Positions 27,493 to 37,404 of a stretch of DNA of 64,000 nt are shown piece after piece. The notes below the pieces were generated by a model. That model was not told where the DNA came from. It worked only from the letters and a program-made list of their open reading frames with translations, and did no database searches. The stretch is from Gammaproteobacteria bacterium (lineage in GTDB: Bacteria > Pseudomonadota > Gammaproteobacteria > Legionellales > Legionellaceae), in the NCBI GenBank assembly GCA_022600575.1, contig JAHZKF010000100.1:19421-83420 (forward strand), read 5' to 3'. The stretch's first letter is position 1, and each line of letters begins with the position of its first letter. The translations under genes and the position numbers were made by a program.

Positions 27493-29316
27493 TTAATTTC
27501 CTGTACTATCAGGTCCTTTTCTCGGTGTAGATGCTCCGTCATCACTTCTAATACTTACAACTACATCTTGAAAACGCTGAGATATACTACGCTTCTCTGT
27601 CAACCCAAGCAGATTCTCAGATAAACTTTTAAAATCATTATAAGCCCCTGTAACCTGGCGCCGCGTATTAGGATCAGGTAAAGCTGTAAAAAGCGCCTCT
27701 TCATTTGGATATTGAGCCAATATATCTTGATGAATTTCTGCTAACGCTTCAAGCATTTCTTGAACACGTATTTCCTGATAACTAAACAAATCCTCTTCAT
27801 AATGCGCATGGCTAAAAATAGCAATATAATCACTTTCCATCTCTCGTAAGTTTGTACATATATCCTGAATAAACTGAGGTGGATTTCTACCCTCCATCGA
27901 GGTCAACATCCCATTTACCCTTCCTATATATTCGTCTAAGGCTAATATTTCTGCTTTATGCTGTTTAAAAAGATCGCAATTTTCTTTTGCTTCACCTTCT
28001 TTCTGGTTTCGTCCTGAAATCCAATTATTTTGCACTTCTGTAATATTATCTAAAACACGTCTGGTATCAGCATGATACCGCCCAATACGATCTTCCAAGC
28101 TAGAATCACTTCCACTACTGGTTAAGGTTGAGGCTTCACTCTCACTTTCTAAAAAAGTATTAAACGAAAGCACTTCTCTAATACCTGTCTGAACACCTGT
28201 TCCTGTCGTATATAAAGGATTTTTACGTGCATCCCCCATAAAAAATATAACGCTTGTATCTTCCTCGGACGTCATATGGCCACAAGGCAAAACCGTTCTA
28301 TTGATATCACCAAGTTCTATATCAAAAATCGATACAGATAATTGTTTTTGCTTTTTACCGAAAGCTGTACCCATATCACACGAAATATCACTAACAGCCG
28401 ATACATATTCATCTGGCATAGAGTCTCTCATAAGGGTACGTGCATATTCACGGGCCTTTTCACGCGGTAATTGTGGTGGCATTTCTGCACCAATATAAAC
28501 CACATCTTTTGTTGAGTAAATTTGAGAATAAGGACGTATGTGTCCCTCCCAGCCATAGTCTTCTTTAAGCTCTCTAAGAGAAGAAACACTGGCTACTTCT
28601 TCCTCGTGCATCAATTTTGCAATATCTTTTTGCCGATAACACATCTCAGGCGTGGTTTCTGCTGGAAGCTGAAACACAGCCACAACATGTTTTGTATGGT
28701 GTAATGGTTCTTGTGTTGCTTCAAAAGCAACTGTATCTGTGCCTAATGCATTCACAATACTTCGCTTAGCACCATCTGCGGCAACCAAATGTTTAAAGCT
28801 TAATGTAACGGTTTGAGCTGAGTTATCAGAGCTATAACAGGCATCATTACAGGAAAGTCCCTGTAGCGAAATCGTACTTTCATCCAAATCAATTTGAATA
28901 CTGTCTGAAACTGCTTTTCCGGGCCTTATTTTTTCACTTTGAATAAGGTCATACTGTACACCTCGTTCATATTCTCTTAAGGCATCATAAAATAGTCTTT
29001 CTAGATCACCGGTAGTAATATAATATCCAGCCCCCCCGGTAGCTTCAGTCAAGGCTAAGTTAGCAATATATTCTTGCATGAGCTCGGACCCAACAATGTT
29101 TTGCATAAACTGAAAAACATCTTCTTCAATCCATAGAACTTGCTGCCTCATACCAAGCTCATCAATCCTATCTGCCACGATGGCTACTTTTTCATCACTA
29201 TCTTCGCACTCTTTTAGTGCACACAAAGCCGACAATAATCCAATAGGACCTGCTCCAATCACAACTGTATTATATCTAGAAGTCTCTGCCCTTTCTCGCC
29301 CTTCTTCCATCTTCAA
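27493..29316 (-). CDS. FAD-dependent monooxygenase-like protein
   Basis: 607 residues. The N-terminal Rossmann fold has GAGPIG at 21-26 and a DELGMR-type segment. AADGAKRSIVNALG at about 180 is the DG motif and FFMGDARKNPLYTTGTGVQTG at about 355 the GD motif of group A flavoprotein monooxygenases; the layout is reminiscent of the MICAL monooxygenase domain. Residues about 400-600 are a helical extension with no recognised domain. No signal peptide. Context (ankyrin-like and CaaX neighbours) suggests an accessory or effector role rather than metabolism; target unknown. Confidence 0.7.
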   Translation of the reverse strand: MKMEEGRERAETSRYNTVVIGAGPIGLLSALCALKECEDSDEKVAIVADRIDELGMRQQVLWIEEDVFQFMQNIVGSELMQEYIANLALTEATGGAGYYITTGDLERLFYDALREYERGVQYDLIQSEKIRPGKAVSDSIQIDLDESTISLQGLSCNDACYSSDNSAQTVTLSFKHLVAADGAKRSIVNALGTDTVAFEATQEPLHHTKHVVAVFQLPAETTPEMCYRQKDIAKLMHEEEVASVSSLRELKEDYGWEGHIRPYSQIYSTKDVVYIGAEMPPQLPREKAREYARTLMRDSMPDEYVSAVSDISCDMGTAFGKKQKQLSVSIFDIELGDINRTVLPCGHMTSEEDTSVIFFMGDARKNPLYTTGTGVQTGIREVLSFNTFLESESEASTLTSSGSDSSLEDRIGRYHADTRRVLDNITEVQNNWISGRNQKEGEAKENCDLFKQHKAEILALDEYIGRVNGMLTSMEGRNPPQFIQDICTNLREMESDYIAIFSHAHYEEDLFSYQEIRVQEMLEALAEIHQDILAQYPNEEALFTALPDPNTRRQVTGAYNDFKSLSENLLGLTEKRSISQRFQDVVVSIRSDDGASTPRKGPDSTGN

Positions 29317-29385
29317 TCCCCAGCATCAATTATATATACAACTATAGACCTAAATGACCTATTTTCAACCTAATTGGTAATCGGT

Positions 29386-29420
29386 GATGAGTGATGAGTG
29401 ATGAGTGATGAGTGATGAGT
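29386..29420. repeat. Five-copy 7-bp tandem repeat
   Basis: GATGAGT repeated five times without error, between the FAD protein start and the stop of the CSIM protein gene. Seven bases is not a multiple of three, but it is outside both reading frames. Such tracts vary in copy number by slippage. Confidence 0.9.
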
Positions 29421-29427
29421 GATTATG

Positions 29428-30411
29428 CTACATAATTGAACAACGACCTGGTGACTCTGTTTCAGCTAAATTGTTTGAGTGATTTAAATGAGATTCATCA
29501 GGTAGTGTAACCTGATTTTGAACAACAACAGCTTCTTCTTCGCTCTTCGTTTCTTCAGTCCAAAAAGACAAATCAGACAAAAACATACCTGCTGTTTCTT
29601 GCCCTCTCATCTCCAATACAAAAGTATCAAACCCCTCTTCATTTTCTAAAGAAAAATGGGGCTCTAAATCCCATCCTTGTCGCTTAAAAAAATCCTCCAA
29701 CATCAGTTCAGCAGTAAATCCACTCAGTAAATTTCCCCCTTTTAAAATAGGGTGAAACATACAATCAGGCACGTAATCCCAAAAGTAACTGAGTATAAAA
29801 GCATCTTTAAAAGCGGGTAACTTAAGGCGCTGAATATATTTTCTATCCGTTTCACTTAGACAAGGCATCAATGATTGCAGTTTTCCATGTATTAAGACGT
29901 CATTTTTGGGAAAAATACTCTGTTTCAAAAAGAATGTTTCTGCTGCCTCTGCCAGATAAGGAATACCTATATAAAGCGTAAAATCTGTCCGAGAAACATT
30001 GTCTTTAAATGCTTGTAAAACACGAATTTGCTGCGTCGCATTAAACGCTGCGTTATCTAACAGCAATACATGCTTCACTTTTTTATGAGCTCGAAGATAC
30101 TCAGAAATCCCTGAAGGACCGACCACAACTTTAGGGGGATGCACACCAGCTTGGGTGAATAATGGCAATATCTGCTCACTTAACCAAACATCATGCCCTT
30201 CTCTATGTGGTTCGTTCTCAGCAAGTAAGATGACATATGATTGTCTGTTTATTTTTTGAGAAAAATCAGCAACCATCATACGTACTTGCGCAAAATACAT
30301 CTCTTCTGAAACACATTCAGTATGATTTATGATTGTACGTGCAACTTGACGCAAGATTGGGGTTTTTTGACCTAAAACCCATTCATCAAGTGCTACTTTA
30401 TCAGGAAACAT
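29428..30411 (-). CDS. Putative host-directed protein with C-terminal CaaX box (CSIM)
   Basis: 327 residues, soluble, no signal peptide. The last four residues are C324-S-I-M, identical to the farnesylation box of prelamin A. The middle contains YVILLAENEPHREGHDVW and KVKHVLLLDNAAFNATQ, a hydrophobic strand followed by an acidic-small-residue loop that resembles phosphoribosyltransferase-type folds, but the key acidic pair is not conserved, so I do not claim activity. The C-terminal 40 residues are Ser/Asn/Glu-rich and look disordered. If delivered to a eukaryotic host the protein could be prenylated and membrane anchored, as known for several Legionella effectors. Confidence 0.6.
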   Translation of the reverse strand: MFPDKVALDEWVLGQKTPILRQVARTIINHTECVSEEMYFAQVRMMVADFSQKINRQSYVILLAENEPHREGHDVWLSEQILPLFTQAGVHPPKVVVGPSGISEYLRAHKKVKHVLLLDNAAFNATQQIRVLQAFKDNVSRTDFTLYIGIPYLAEAAETFFLKQSIFPKNDVLIHGKLQSLMPCLSETDRKYIQRLKLPAFKDAFILSYFWDYVPDCMFHPILKGGNLLSGFTAELMLEDFFKRQGWDLEPHFSLENEEGFDTFVLEMRGQETAGMFLSDLSFWTEETKSEEEAVVVQNQVTLPDESHLNHSNNLAETESPGRCSIM

Positions 30412-30532
30412 ATAACAGCCTACATAATATTAAATTGGGGCATAGTAAATAAATTAGGTTTTAGGATCAATTCTATAAAAGCAGACAGATAAGAAAGAGA
30501 CAGTTATACTCTTTTCATTTTAAGTAAACGCC

Positions 30533-31456
30533 ATGAATCCCACCCAAAATACCTTATTTGATTTACCTAACCTTTCTATCCTTAAAATACTGGGAGATAA
30601 TGCAGCAGCTTTCCTGCAAGGCCAGCTCAGTTGTGATGTTGAAGCAGTAAGCCCACAACAAATGCGTCAAAGTGCTTTTTGTAATTTAAAAGGCCGCGTA
30701 TTAGCCCTACCCGATGTTTTAAAGTTTAATGATATACTTCACTTGATTTTACCAACCAACTTACTCGAAAAAACAACAAGATCGCTATCAAAAACCGCTG
30801 CTTTATCACGGGTTACCCTTGAGTCTGACACAAATTATCATATCCTTGGCTTTTATCTCAAAGACATAAACCAACCATTACCCATTAAAGGCGCCTGGCC
30901 CACCGAAAAACAAGCTATTATCTCAACAGAAGATAGCTGTGCTTACCACCTTGGTGATGGTTTTTATATTGTACTTGTTCATAGCCATCATCTAGATGCC
31001 ATAAAAACACCTTTTATTAAACAAAATATATTTGAAGATCAGCACGCCTGGCATGCATTGAGATTGGCACACCATGAAATACACATTTATCCTGAGTCAC
31101 GCGGATTATTTTTGCCGCATCGATTAGGATTACACACATCAGGGCACTTAAATTTTGATAAGGGATGCTACCGAGGCCAGGAAATCATTGCACGTACCCA
31201 CTACCGAGCTAAACTTAAACATACGCTTAAAATATTTATCATAGAAACCTCTGAAAAACTGCAGCCTGGACTACGCATAATGACCGAAGATAACACGCGA
31301 GAAATCGGCGAGTTAATCGATTTCTGCGCGCTAAAAAATAATCAATATTTGATTGCTGCAAGTATTTTACTCGAACATCCAAGTGTTACATGTTTTGAGA
31401 CTCATAACACATCGGTACAATTACAACCTATGATGGCGTACTCAAGTTTGGCATAA
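30533..31456 (+). CDS. ygfZ: Folate-binding protein YgfZ
   Basis: 307 residues. The signature NFDKGCYRGQEIIARTHYR (about 214-232, with the conserved Cys of KGCYxGQE) identifies the YgfZ/IBA57 family, which uses tetrahydrofolate in repair or assembly of certain Fe-S enzymes such as MiaB. LQGQLSCDVEAV near residue 30 is the GcvT-like fold. It is convergent with murG (8 bases apart). miaB is also in this window. Confidence 0.93.
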   Translation: MNPTQNTLFDLPNLSILKILGDNAAAFLQGQLSCDVEAVSPQQMRQSAFCNLKGRVLALPDVLKFNDILHLILPTNLLEKTTRSLSKTAALSRVTLESDTNYHILGFYLKDINQPLPIKGAWPTEKQAIISTEDSCAYHLGDGFYIVLVHSHHLDAIKTPFIKQNIFEDQHAWHALRLAHHEIHIYPESRGLFLPHRLGLHTSGHLNFDKGCYRGQEIIARTHYRAKLKHTLKIFIIETSEKLQPGLRIMTEDNTREIGELIDFCALKNNQYLIAASILLEHPSVTCFETHNTSVQLQPMMAYSSLA

Positions 31457-31464
31457 TGACTACT

Positions 31465-32544
31465 TTATTGAGTATTTTGTATCGTTTCTTGTATCAAGTT
31501 AATCAAAACAGGCGTTGCTGATTCAATTTTAAGTGCCTTTATTTTTTCTATCACTGACTCGCGCTTCGCGTACACCGTTTCTAAAGCATCACTCACAGCT
31601 TTAGCACTTAAATCCTCCGTATCATCTAATACGCGACTAATCCCTTTTTTTTGAAAATAACGTGCATTATCAATTTGATCACCGCGACTATATCGACGAG
31701 ACAATGGGACTAAAACATGAGGCTTAGCTAATGCTAAAATTTCATACAATGAATTAGCGCCCGCCCGTGATAATATAACATCACTTGCAGCTAAAAAGTC
31801 AGGTAAACTATCTGTTGCATATTCAAACTGACAATAATCCGAATGGCCTAATAGCGTTTCATCAACCTTACCTTTTCCGCACAAATGAATCACATGAAAG
31901 CGCGCACATAATACGTCTAATTGCTCTCGAACACATCGGTTGAGTACCTGTGCGCCTTGGCTCCCTCCTATCACCAATAAACAAGGTTTACTGCCATCAA
32001 ATTCGCAATATTTTAAACCTGCTTCTCGGCTGCCTTCAAATAATTCAGGTCGAATGGGTGTTCCTGTGACCAACACTTTATCTTGCTTTTTAAAGTAATC
32101 TTTACCCGCATCAAATGTAACGCAAATTTTGCTTACAAATGGAAAGCTCAAACGATTAGCAAGTCCTGGACTCAAATCTGATTCATGCGCTATTACAGGA
32201 ATACGATTAAGCCATGCACCCACCACAACGGGTAAAGCAACAAATCCGCCCTTAGAAAACACAAGCTTTGGTTTTAAACGACGTAAAAGACAAGCTGACT
32301 GAAAAATACCAATCATCAAGTTAAACGGATCACAAATATTTTGCCAACTAAAATAACGACGTAGTTTTCCAGAACGAACGGCATGGTAAGGTATCTTTTT
32401 AGATGCAATGATTTGATGCTCAACACCTTTTTTTGAACCAATATAAGCGATTTCAAACCGAGAGGCCAAAGCGTCCATTAAAGCTAGATTAGGCGTCACA
32501 TGGCCTGCGGTTCCCCCACCGGTAAATACCAACGTTGGTTTCAT
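31465..32544 (-). CDS. murG: MurG, lipid II-forming GlcNAc transferase
   Basis: 359 residues. GGTAGHVTPNLALMDAL (8-24) is the G-loop; a second is GGSQGAQVLNRCV (about 193), and RAGANSLYEILALAKPHVLVPL binds UDP-GlcNAc. Transfers GlcNAc to lipid I at the inner membrane. Unusually, it is the last gene of ppsA-kef-nadC-murG rather than in the mra/dcw cluster. It overlaps nadC by 4 bases. Confidence 0.96.
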   Translation of the reverse strand: MKPTLVFTGGGTAGHVTPNLALMDALASRFEIAYIGSKKGVEHQIIASKKIPYHAVRSGKLRRYFSWQNICDPFNLMIGIFQSACLLRRLKPKLVFSKGGFVALPVVVGAWLNRIPVIAHESDLSPGLANRLSFPFVSKICVTFDAGKDYFKKQDKVLVTGTPIRPELFEGSREAGLKYCEFDGSKPCLLVIGGSQGAQVLNRCVREQLDVLCARFHVIHLCGKGKVDETLLGHSDYCQFEYATDSLPDFLAASDVILSRAGANSLYEILALAKPHVLVPLSRRYSRGDQIDNARYFQKKGISRVLDDTEDLSAKAVSDALETVYAKRESVIEKIKALKIESATPVLINLIQETIQNTQ

Positions 32545-33380
32545 GCCACCTCTTCTAATAATAAACTCAAATCAATCGCACGGACTGATTTTGTCATTGC
32601 ACCGACAGAAATATAATCCACACCTGTTTTAGCAACACTTGCGATATTTAATAAGCTAATACCACCTGACGCCTCTAAAATAATCTTTTGAGCGCTATTG
32701 AGTGCAACCGCTTTTGTGAGCATTTCATTATCAAAATTATCCAGTAAAATTCTATCAGGAAGCGCTTTAAGCGCTTCTTTAAACTCATCTAAACTTTCAA
32801 CTTCGACTTCAATCCACGATCCTTTACCAAGCTCACGAGCAGTGTGCACTGCTTTTTTGATAGAGCCACACGCCTTAATGTGATTTTCTTTGATTAATAT
32901 CGCGTCATATAAACCTAAGCGATGATTAACCCCACCTCCACAAACCACTGCATACTTTTGCGCGACTCTTAAACCTGGTAACGTTTTTCGAGTATCCAGT
33001 ACTTGCGCTTTAGTACCTTGCAAACACACCACATAACGCCGTGTTTCAGTTGCAACCCCTGATAAAGTTTGTAAAAAATTAAGTGCTGCACGTTCTGCTG
33101 TCAAAATACTACGAACAGGACCTGTCAGTTTTGCTAACGTCATGGGCTTAGTTAAATAATCGCCTTCAGCAACTTGCCATTCAATTTTAATATTTGGATC
33201 AACTGCTAAAAAAACCTGATTGACCCAGGGAATACCGCACATCACCATGGGTTCACGAGATAAAATAACAGCGTGCGTTAGTGTCTCTTCTGAAATTAAA
33301 TCAACTGTAATATCACCCGAACCAATATCTTCTTTTAAGGCGCGCGTTACATCATCAAGTACTCGGGCTACATCAAGCAT
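32541..33380 (-). CDS. nadC: Nicotinate-nucleotide pyrophosphorylase
   Basis: 279 residues. Condenses quinolinate with PRPP to nicotinate mononucleotide. Conserved segments: EDIGSGDIT, AERAALNFLQTLSGVATET, the Arg/Lys-rich DTRKTLPGLRVAQKYAV, NHRLGLYDAILIKENHI and ILLDNF. Overlaps the preceding antiporter by 8 bases and murG by 4 bases. nadA and nadB are 5-13 kb away on the other strand. Confidence 0.97.
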   Translation of the reverse strand: MLDVARVLDDVTRALKEDIGSGDITVDLISEETLTHAVILSREPMVMCGIPWVNQVFLAVDPNIKIEWQVAEGDYLTKPMTLAKLTGPVRSILTAERAALNFLQTLSGVATETRRYVVCLQGTKAQVLDTRKTLPGLRVAQKYAVVCGGGVNHRLGLYDAILIKENHIKACGSIKKAVHTARELGKGSWIEVEVESLDEFKEALKALPDRILLDNFDNEMLTKAVALNSAQKIILEASGGISLLNIASVAKTGVDYISVGAMTKSVRAIDLSLLLEEVA

Positions 33381-34863
33381 GCGTTGCCTTTTTAGGTTTT
33401 ACAGTCGATTTTACAGGATGATGCTTAGCATAACGCCGTTTTAACCAAGGAGGCGCCATAAATGTTGTAATAATAACCATCAAAATAATTGCAGAAAAAA
33501 GTTCATCAGAAAGAACACCTAGTGTGCGTCCAATTGAAGCAAACACAAGCCCTACTTCTCCTCTTGGTAACATACCAATACCGATTAATAAACGATCATC
33601 TTTTTTAGCCCCTCCAACCCCACTCACAAGCTTTCCAAGCACTGCCGCAAGTGTTAATCCTGCCGAAATTAAAAGCACATGCCAATCCAAAAAGGCTTCA
33701 AGCTTGACTTGAATCCCAATCAACATAAAAAATAAAGGCGCTAAAAGTGACTCAAGCGGTGCCACTAACTCTCTAATTTGTGTGTCACGCTTTCCTTCAA
33801 ACGCATGTCCATCAAAAAAACCATCATGAATAATCAATCCTGCTGCAAAGGCACCAATAATACTTGCCAATTGAACAACGGTTGCAAGCCATGCAAGTGA
33901 CATCACAAACACAAAAGAAATCACAAGCTTTGATTCCCAAGGCTCTAAAAACTGGAATAATCCAACCATCCGACGCAGAGCCCATGGCCCCATCAGCAAT
34001 ACACCTGTAAAAAAAAGAATAACTTGAATCAACACCCGTCCAAGCGTTGGTAAATCAACAATGCCAGTTAATACAACACTGCTCACCATTGCCAAAATAA
34101 TCAGACCCAGCACATCGTCAATCATGGCAGCACCCAAAATCGTTTTAGCTTCTCGGGTTTTTAATTTTTTTAATTCCTTTAACACACGCGCAGTAATACC
34201 AACACTGGTTGCAGATAAAGTCGCCGCTAAAAATAAATCCGTTTTAAGAGATGCACTTGGAACCAAGAGTAGTGTCACTAGAAACCCACAAATAATAGGT
34301 GCTAACACGCCAAGCAAAGCAACACGAATAGACTCTTGCCCTGTATGTTTTATTTCATCAATTGACGTTTCCAAACCCACCATAAACAATAAAAAAATAA
34401 CCCCATAGCGTGAAAAACTATCAACAACATACGCAACACGAATTAAATCCATACCTTCTTTGCTTTGCAAAACAGCAGTCACTTGCTTTGCTTCTGGAAC
34501 CGGCAGTGCTGTATACACGGCTTTTGCAACAGAAGAGCCTAACAAGACATCTCCCATAATATCAAAAATAGCCCCCCCTTCACGGAGTACAACAGCAAGC
34601 GGTAAACCAAAGAAATAACACAAATTACCGATCAAAACGCCCATCAATAATTCACCCAAAACACCGGGCTGATTTAAAATCTGTGCGGCATAACGCCCCA
34701 TAACACCAAAGAAAAAAATCAAAGTAACCCAGAGCACCACCGATGCGACTGGGTCAGAATGTCCGCTTGTACCACTTGCAAAAGCAAATTTTGGCACAAA
34801 CAAACACCCAAGTAATAACAGAAAAACTAAAAAAACGAGTCGCCGTTTCATGAGGTCACTCAT
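33373..34863 (-). CDS. Kef/NhaP-type cation:proton antiporter
   Basis: 496 residues. After an N-terminal hydrophobic segment that could be a signal anchor, about 12 further helices follow, including [15 protein letters not shown] and [17 protein letters not shown] (CPA2 core helices) and [36 protein letters not shown] in the last third is a family motif. The tail is a short basic stretch ([21 protein letters not shown]) without an RCK domain. Overlaps ppsA by 4 bases. Ion specificity cannot be read. Confidence 0.9.
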   Translation of the reverse strand: MSDLMKRRLVFLVFLLLLGCLFVPKFAFASGTSGHSDPVASVVLWVTLIFFFGVMGRYAAQILNQPGVLGELLMGVLIGNLCYFFGLPLAVVLREGGAIFDIMGDVLLGSSVAKAVYTALPVPEAKQVTAVLQSKEGMDLIRVAYVVDSFSRYGVIFLLFMVGLETSIDEIKHTGQESIRVALLGVLAPIICGFLVTLLLVPSASLKTDLFLAATLSATSVGITARVLKELKKLKTREAKTILGAAMIDDVLGLIILAMVSSVVLTGIVDLPTLGRVLIQVILFFTGVLLMGPWALRRMVGLFQFLEPWESKLVISFVFVMSLAWLATVVQLASIIGAFAAGLIIHDGFFDGHAFEGKRDTQIRELVAPLESLLAPLFFMLIGIQVKLEAFLDWHVLLISAGLTLAAVLGKLVSGVGGAKKDDRLLIGIGMLPRGEVGLVFASIGRTLGVLSDELFSAIILMVIITTFMAPPWLKRRYAKHHPVKSTVKPKKATHA

Positions 34864-37274
34864 GATAATACATCTAATGGTTCAGCTTGCTGTTTGGCTA
34901 GCATCAAACTGGTCTCAAGCACTGTATCAGGATTAAGCGAAACACTCTCAATCCCTCTTTGCATCAACCATAAAGCTAAATCAGGATGATCTGATGGCCC
35001 TTGACCACAAATACCAACGTATTTTCCGGCACGCTTACAAGCATCAATTGCCATATGAAGCAACGCTTTAACCGCTGGATCACGCTCATCAAACTGCTCA
35101 GCAACCAAACCTGAATCACGATCAAGACCAAGCGTTAACTGGGTTAAATCATTCGAGCCTATCGAGAAACCATCAAAATACTCTAAAAATGCATCGGCTA
35201 ATAATGCATTTGAAGGCAGCTCACACATCATAATCACTCGTAAACCCTGCTCTCCACGTACAAGTCCATTCCTTTTGAGCACATCAATTACATTAGAGGC
35301 CTCGCTCACTGTGCGAACAAAAGGAATCATGACTTCTACATTACTAAGCCCCATCGTTTCACGAACCGCTTTTACTGCTTGGCACTCAAGTGCAAAACAA
35401 TCAGAAAAAGAAGGGGATACATAACGTGAAGCACCACGAAACCCAAGCATAGGATTTTCTTCATCCGGCTCATACAACGGACCACCCAATAAGTTCGCAT
35501 ATTCATTCGATTTAAAATCAGACAAACGCACAATCACAGGTTTTGGATAAAAAGCAGCCGCAATCGTTGCAATCCCTTCTTTTAAACGTTCGACATAATA
35601 AGCAACCGGAGAATCATACGCTGCTGTTTTATCCGCAATTTCTTGCTTTAAATCTGTATCTTTTAAATCATCAAATTGCAATAAAGCTTTAGGGTGAATA
35701 CCAATCGTATTCGAAATTAAAAATTCCAACCGTGCAAGTCCAACCCCTGCATTTGGAATAGACTGAAACGTAAATGCCCTATCAGGATTTCCAACATTAA
35801 GCATGACCTTCATCGGCAAATCAGGCAAAGTTTCTACATCAAGTACCGAGCGTTCAAACGGCAAAAGACCTTGATAAACATAACCTGTGTCTCCTTCTGC
35901 ACAACTGACGGTGACTTCTACCCCATCAGCAATCATCCGTGTTGCATTACCACACCCAACAACAGCAGGAATACCAAGTTCTCGTGCAATGATTGCTGCA
36001 TGACAAGTACGGCCACCACGATTCGTAACAATCGCAGACGCACGCTTCATCACAGGTTCCCAATCCGGATCAGTCATATCAGAAACCAATACATCGCCCG
36101 GTTCAACACGGTGCATCTCTGAAACATCTTTAATCACCCGAACACGACCCTGCCCAATCCGTTGCCCAATACTTCGGCCTTCAACGAGCGTTGGTGAGGT
36201 TGCTTTTAAGGCATATCTTTCAATCACTTGTTTATCTGAGTTTAACCGCTGGCTTTGGACGGTTTCAGGACGTGCTTGTAATAAATAAATCGAACCATCT
36301 ACACCGTCTTTACCCCACTCAATATCCATAGGACGACCGTAATGCTCTTCAATAATAACAGCCTGACGCGCTAAATATTCCACATCTTCCGCGGTTAAAG
36401 AAAAGCTCAAACGCCTTTTTGTATCAACTGCTTGCGTCATCACACGTGAGGAGGCACTTGGATCGTCGTTATATACCATCTCAAGCGCTTTCTCACCTAA
36501 ATTCCGACGAATAATGGCCTCACGCCCCGCACGAAGGGCTGGTTTGTATACATAAAATTCATCCGGATTCACAGCACCCTGAACCACCATCTCACCTAAC
36601 CCATAAGATGAGGTAATAAAAACCACTTGATCAAAACCAGATTCGGTATCAAGCGTAAACATCACGCCACTTGCAGCACAATCACTTCGAACCATTTGTT
36701 GCACACCAACCGACAGTGCCACATCATCATGCGAAAACCCATGGTGTACTCGATATGCAATAGCGCGATCGTTATAAAGTGATGCAAACACTTCTTTCAT
36801 AGCGGTTAATACTGCGTCCACCCCTTTTACATTTAACAAAGTCTCTTGTTGCCCTGCAAATGAGGCATCCGGTAAATCCTCTGCTGTTGCAGAAGAACGA
36901 ACCGCGACAGTAAATTGATCATGTCCAATCGCTTGTTGAAGCATCGCGTATGCATCATGAACAGCTGATTCAAACGCTTTGGTAAACGAAGCATTCATCA
37001 TCATTTCACGAATACTTGCGCCAACCTTTGCAAGCGCTTTAACATCATCAACATCTAACCCTTTAAGTGCTGCTTCGATATTCGTTCGAAGATTGTCTTG
37101 CGCTAAAAAATCATTAAAAGCGTCTGCCGTTGTCGCAAAACCACCCGGAACCCGAACACCCATTTCACTTAAATTACTAATCATCTCACCTAGCGAGGCA
37201 TTTTTACCACCCACGCGATCAAGCTCGTCCATGCCAAGACGTTGAAAATCCATCGTATATACTATGTCAGTCAT
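34860..37274 (-). CDS. ppsA: Phosphoenolpyruvate synthase
   Basis: 804 residues, normal size. N-terminal ATP-grasp domain ([44 protein letters not shown]). The phosphohistidine swivel domain is centred on [21 protein letters not shown] (His at about 421). C-terminal PEP/pyruvate barrel has [23 protein letters not shown] and [10 protein letters not shown] with the catalytic Cys. Makes PEP from pyruvate for gluconeogenesis, consistent with amino-acid-fuelled growth. First gene of ppsA-kef-nadC-murG. Confidence 0.96.
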   Translation of the reverse strand: MTDIVYTMDFQRLGMDELDRVGGKNASLGEMISNLSEMGVRVPGGFATTADAFNDFLAQDNLRTNIEAALKGLDVDDVKALAKVGASIREMMMNASFTKAFESAVHDAYAMLQQAIGHDQFTVAVRSSATAEDLPDASFAGQQETLLNVKGVDAVLTAMKEVFASLYNDRAIAYRVHHGFSHDDVALSVGVQQMVRSDCAASGVMFTLDTESGFDQVVFITSSYGLGEMVVQGAVNPDEFYVYKPALRAGREAIIRRNLGEKALEMVYNDDPSASSRVMTQAVDTKRRLSFSLTAEDVEYLARQAVIIEEHYGRPMDIEWGKDGVDGSIYLLQARPETVQSQRLNSDKQVIERYALKATSPTLVEGRSIGQRIGQGRVRVIKDVSEMHRVEPGDVLVSDMTDPDWEPVMKRASAIVTNRGGRTCHAAIIARELGIPAVVGCGNATRMIADGVEVTVSCAEGDTGYVYQGLLPFERSVLDVETLPDLPMKVMLNVGNPDRAFTFQSIPNAGVGLARLEFLISNTIGIHPKALLQFDDLKDTDLKQEIADKTAAYDSPVAYYVERLKEGIATIAAAFYPKPVIVRLSDFKSNEYANLLGGPLYEPDEENPMLGFRGASRYVSPSFSDCFALECQAVKAVRETMGLSNVEVMIPFVRTVSEASNVIDVLKRNGLVRGEQGLRVIMMCELPSNALLADAFLEYFDGFSIGSNDLTQLTLGLDRDSGLVAEQFDERDPAVKALLHMAIDACKRAGKYVGICGQGPSDHPDLALWLMQRGIESVSLNPDTVLETSLMLAKQQAEPLDVLS

Positions 37275-37404
37275 AAATCCTCTCGATTCCTTCGAAAATA
37301 AGCCTCATTCTACTGAAATTCATGCCACGTGCAACTTCTATCATACAGCGTAATCGTCTATCATAAGGGCCTTAATCACATAATTACCTTTAATTGCCCC
37401 TAAT

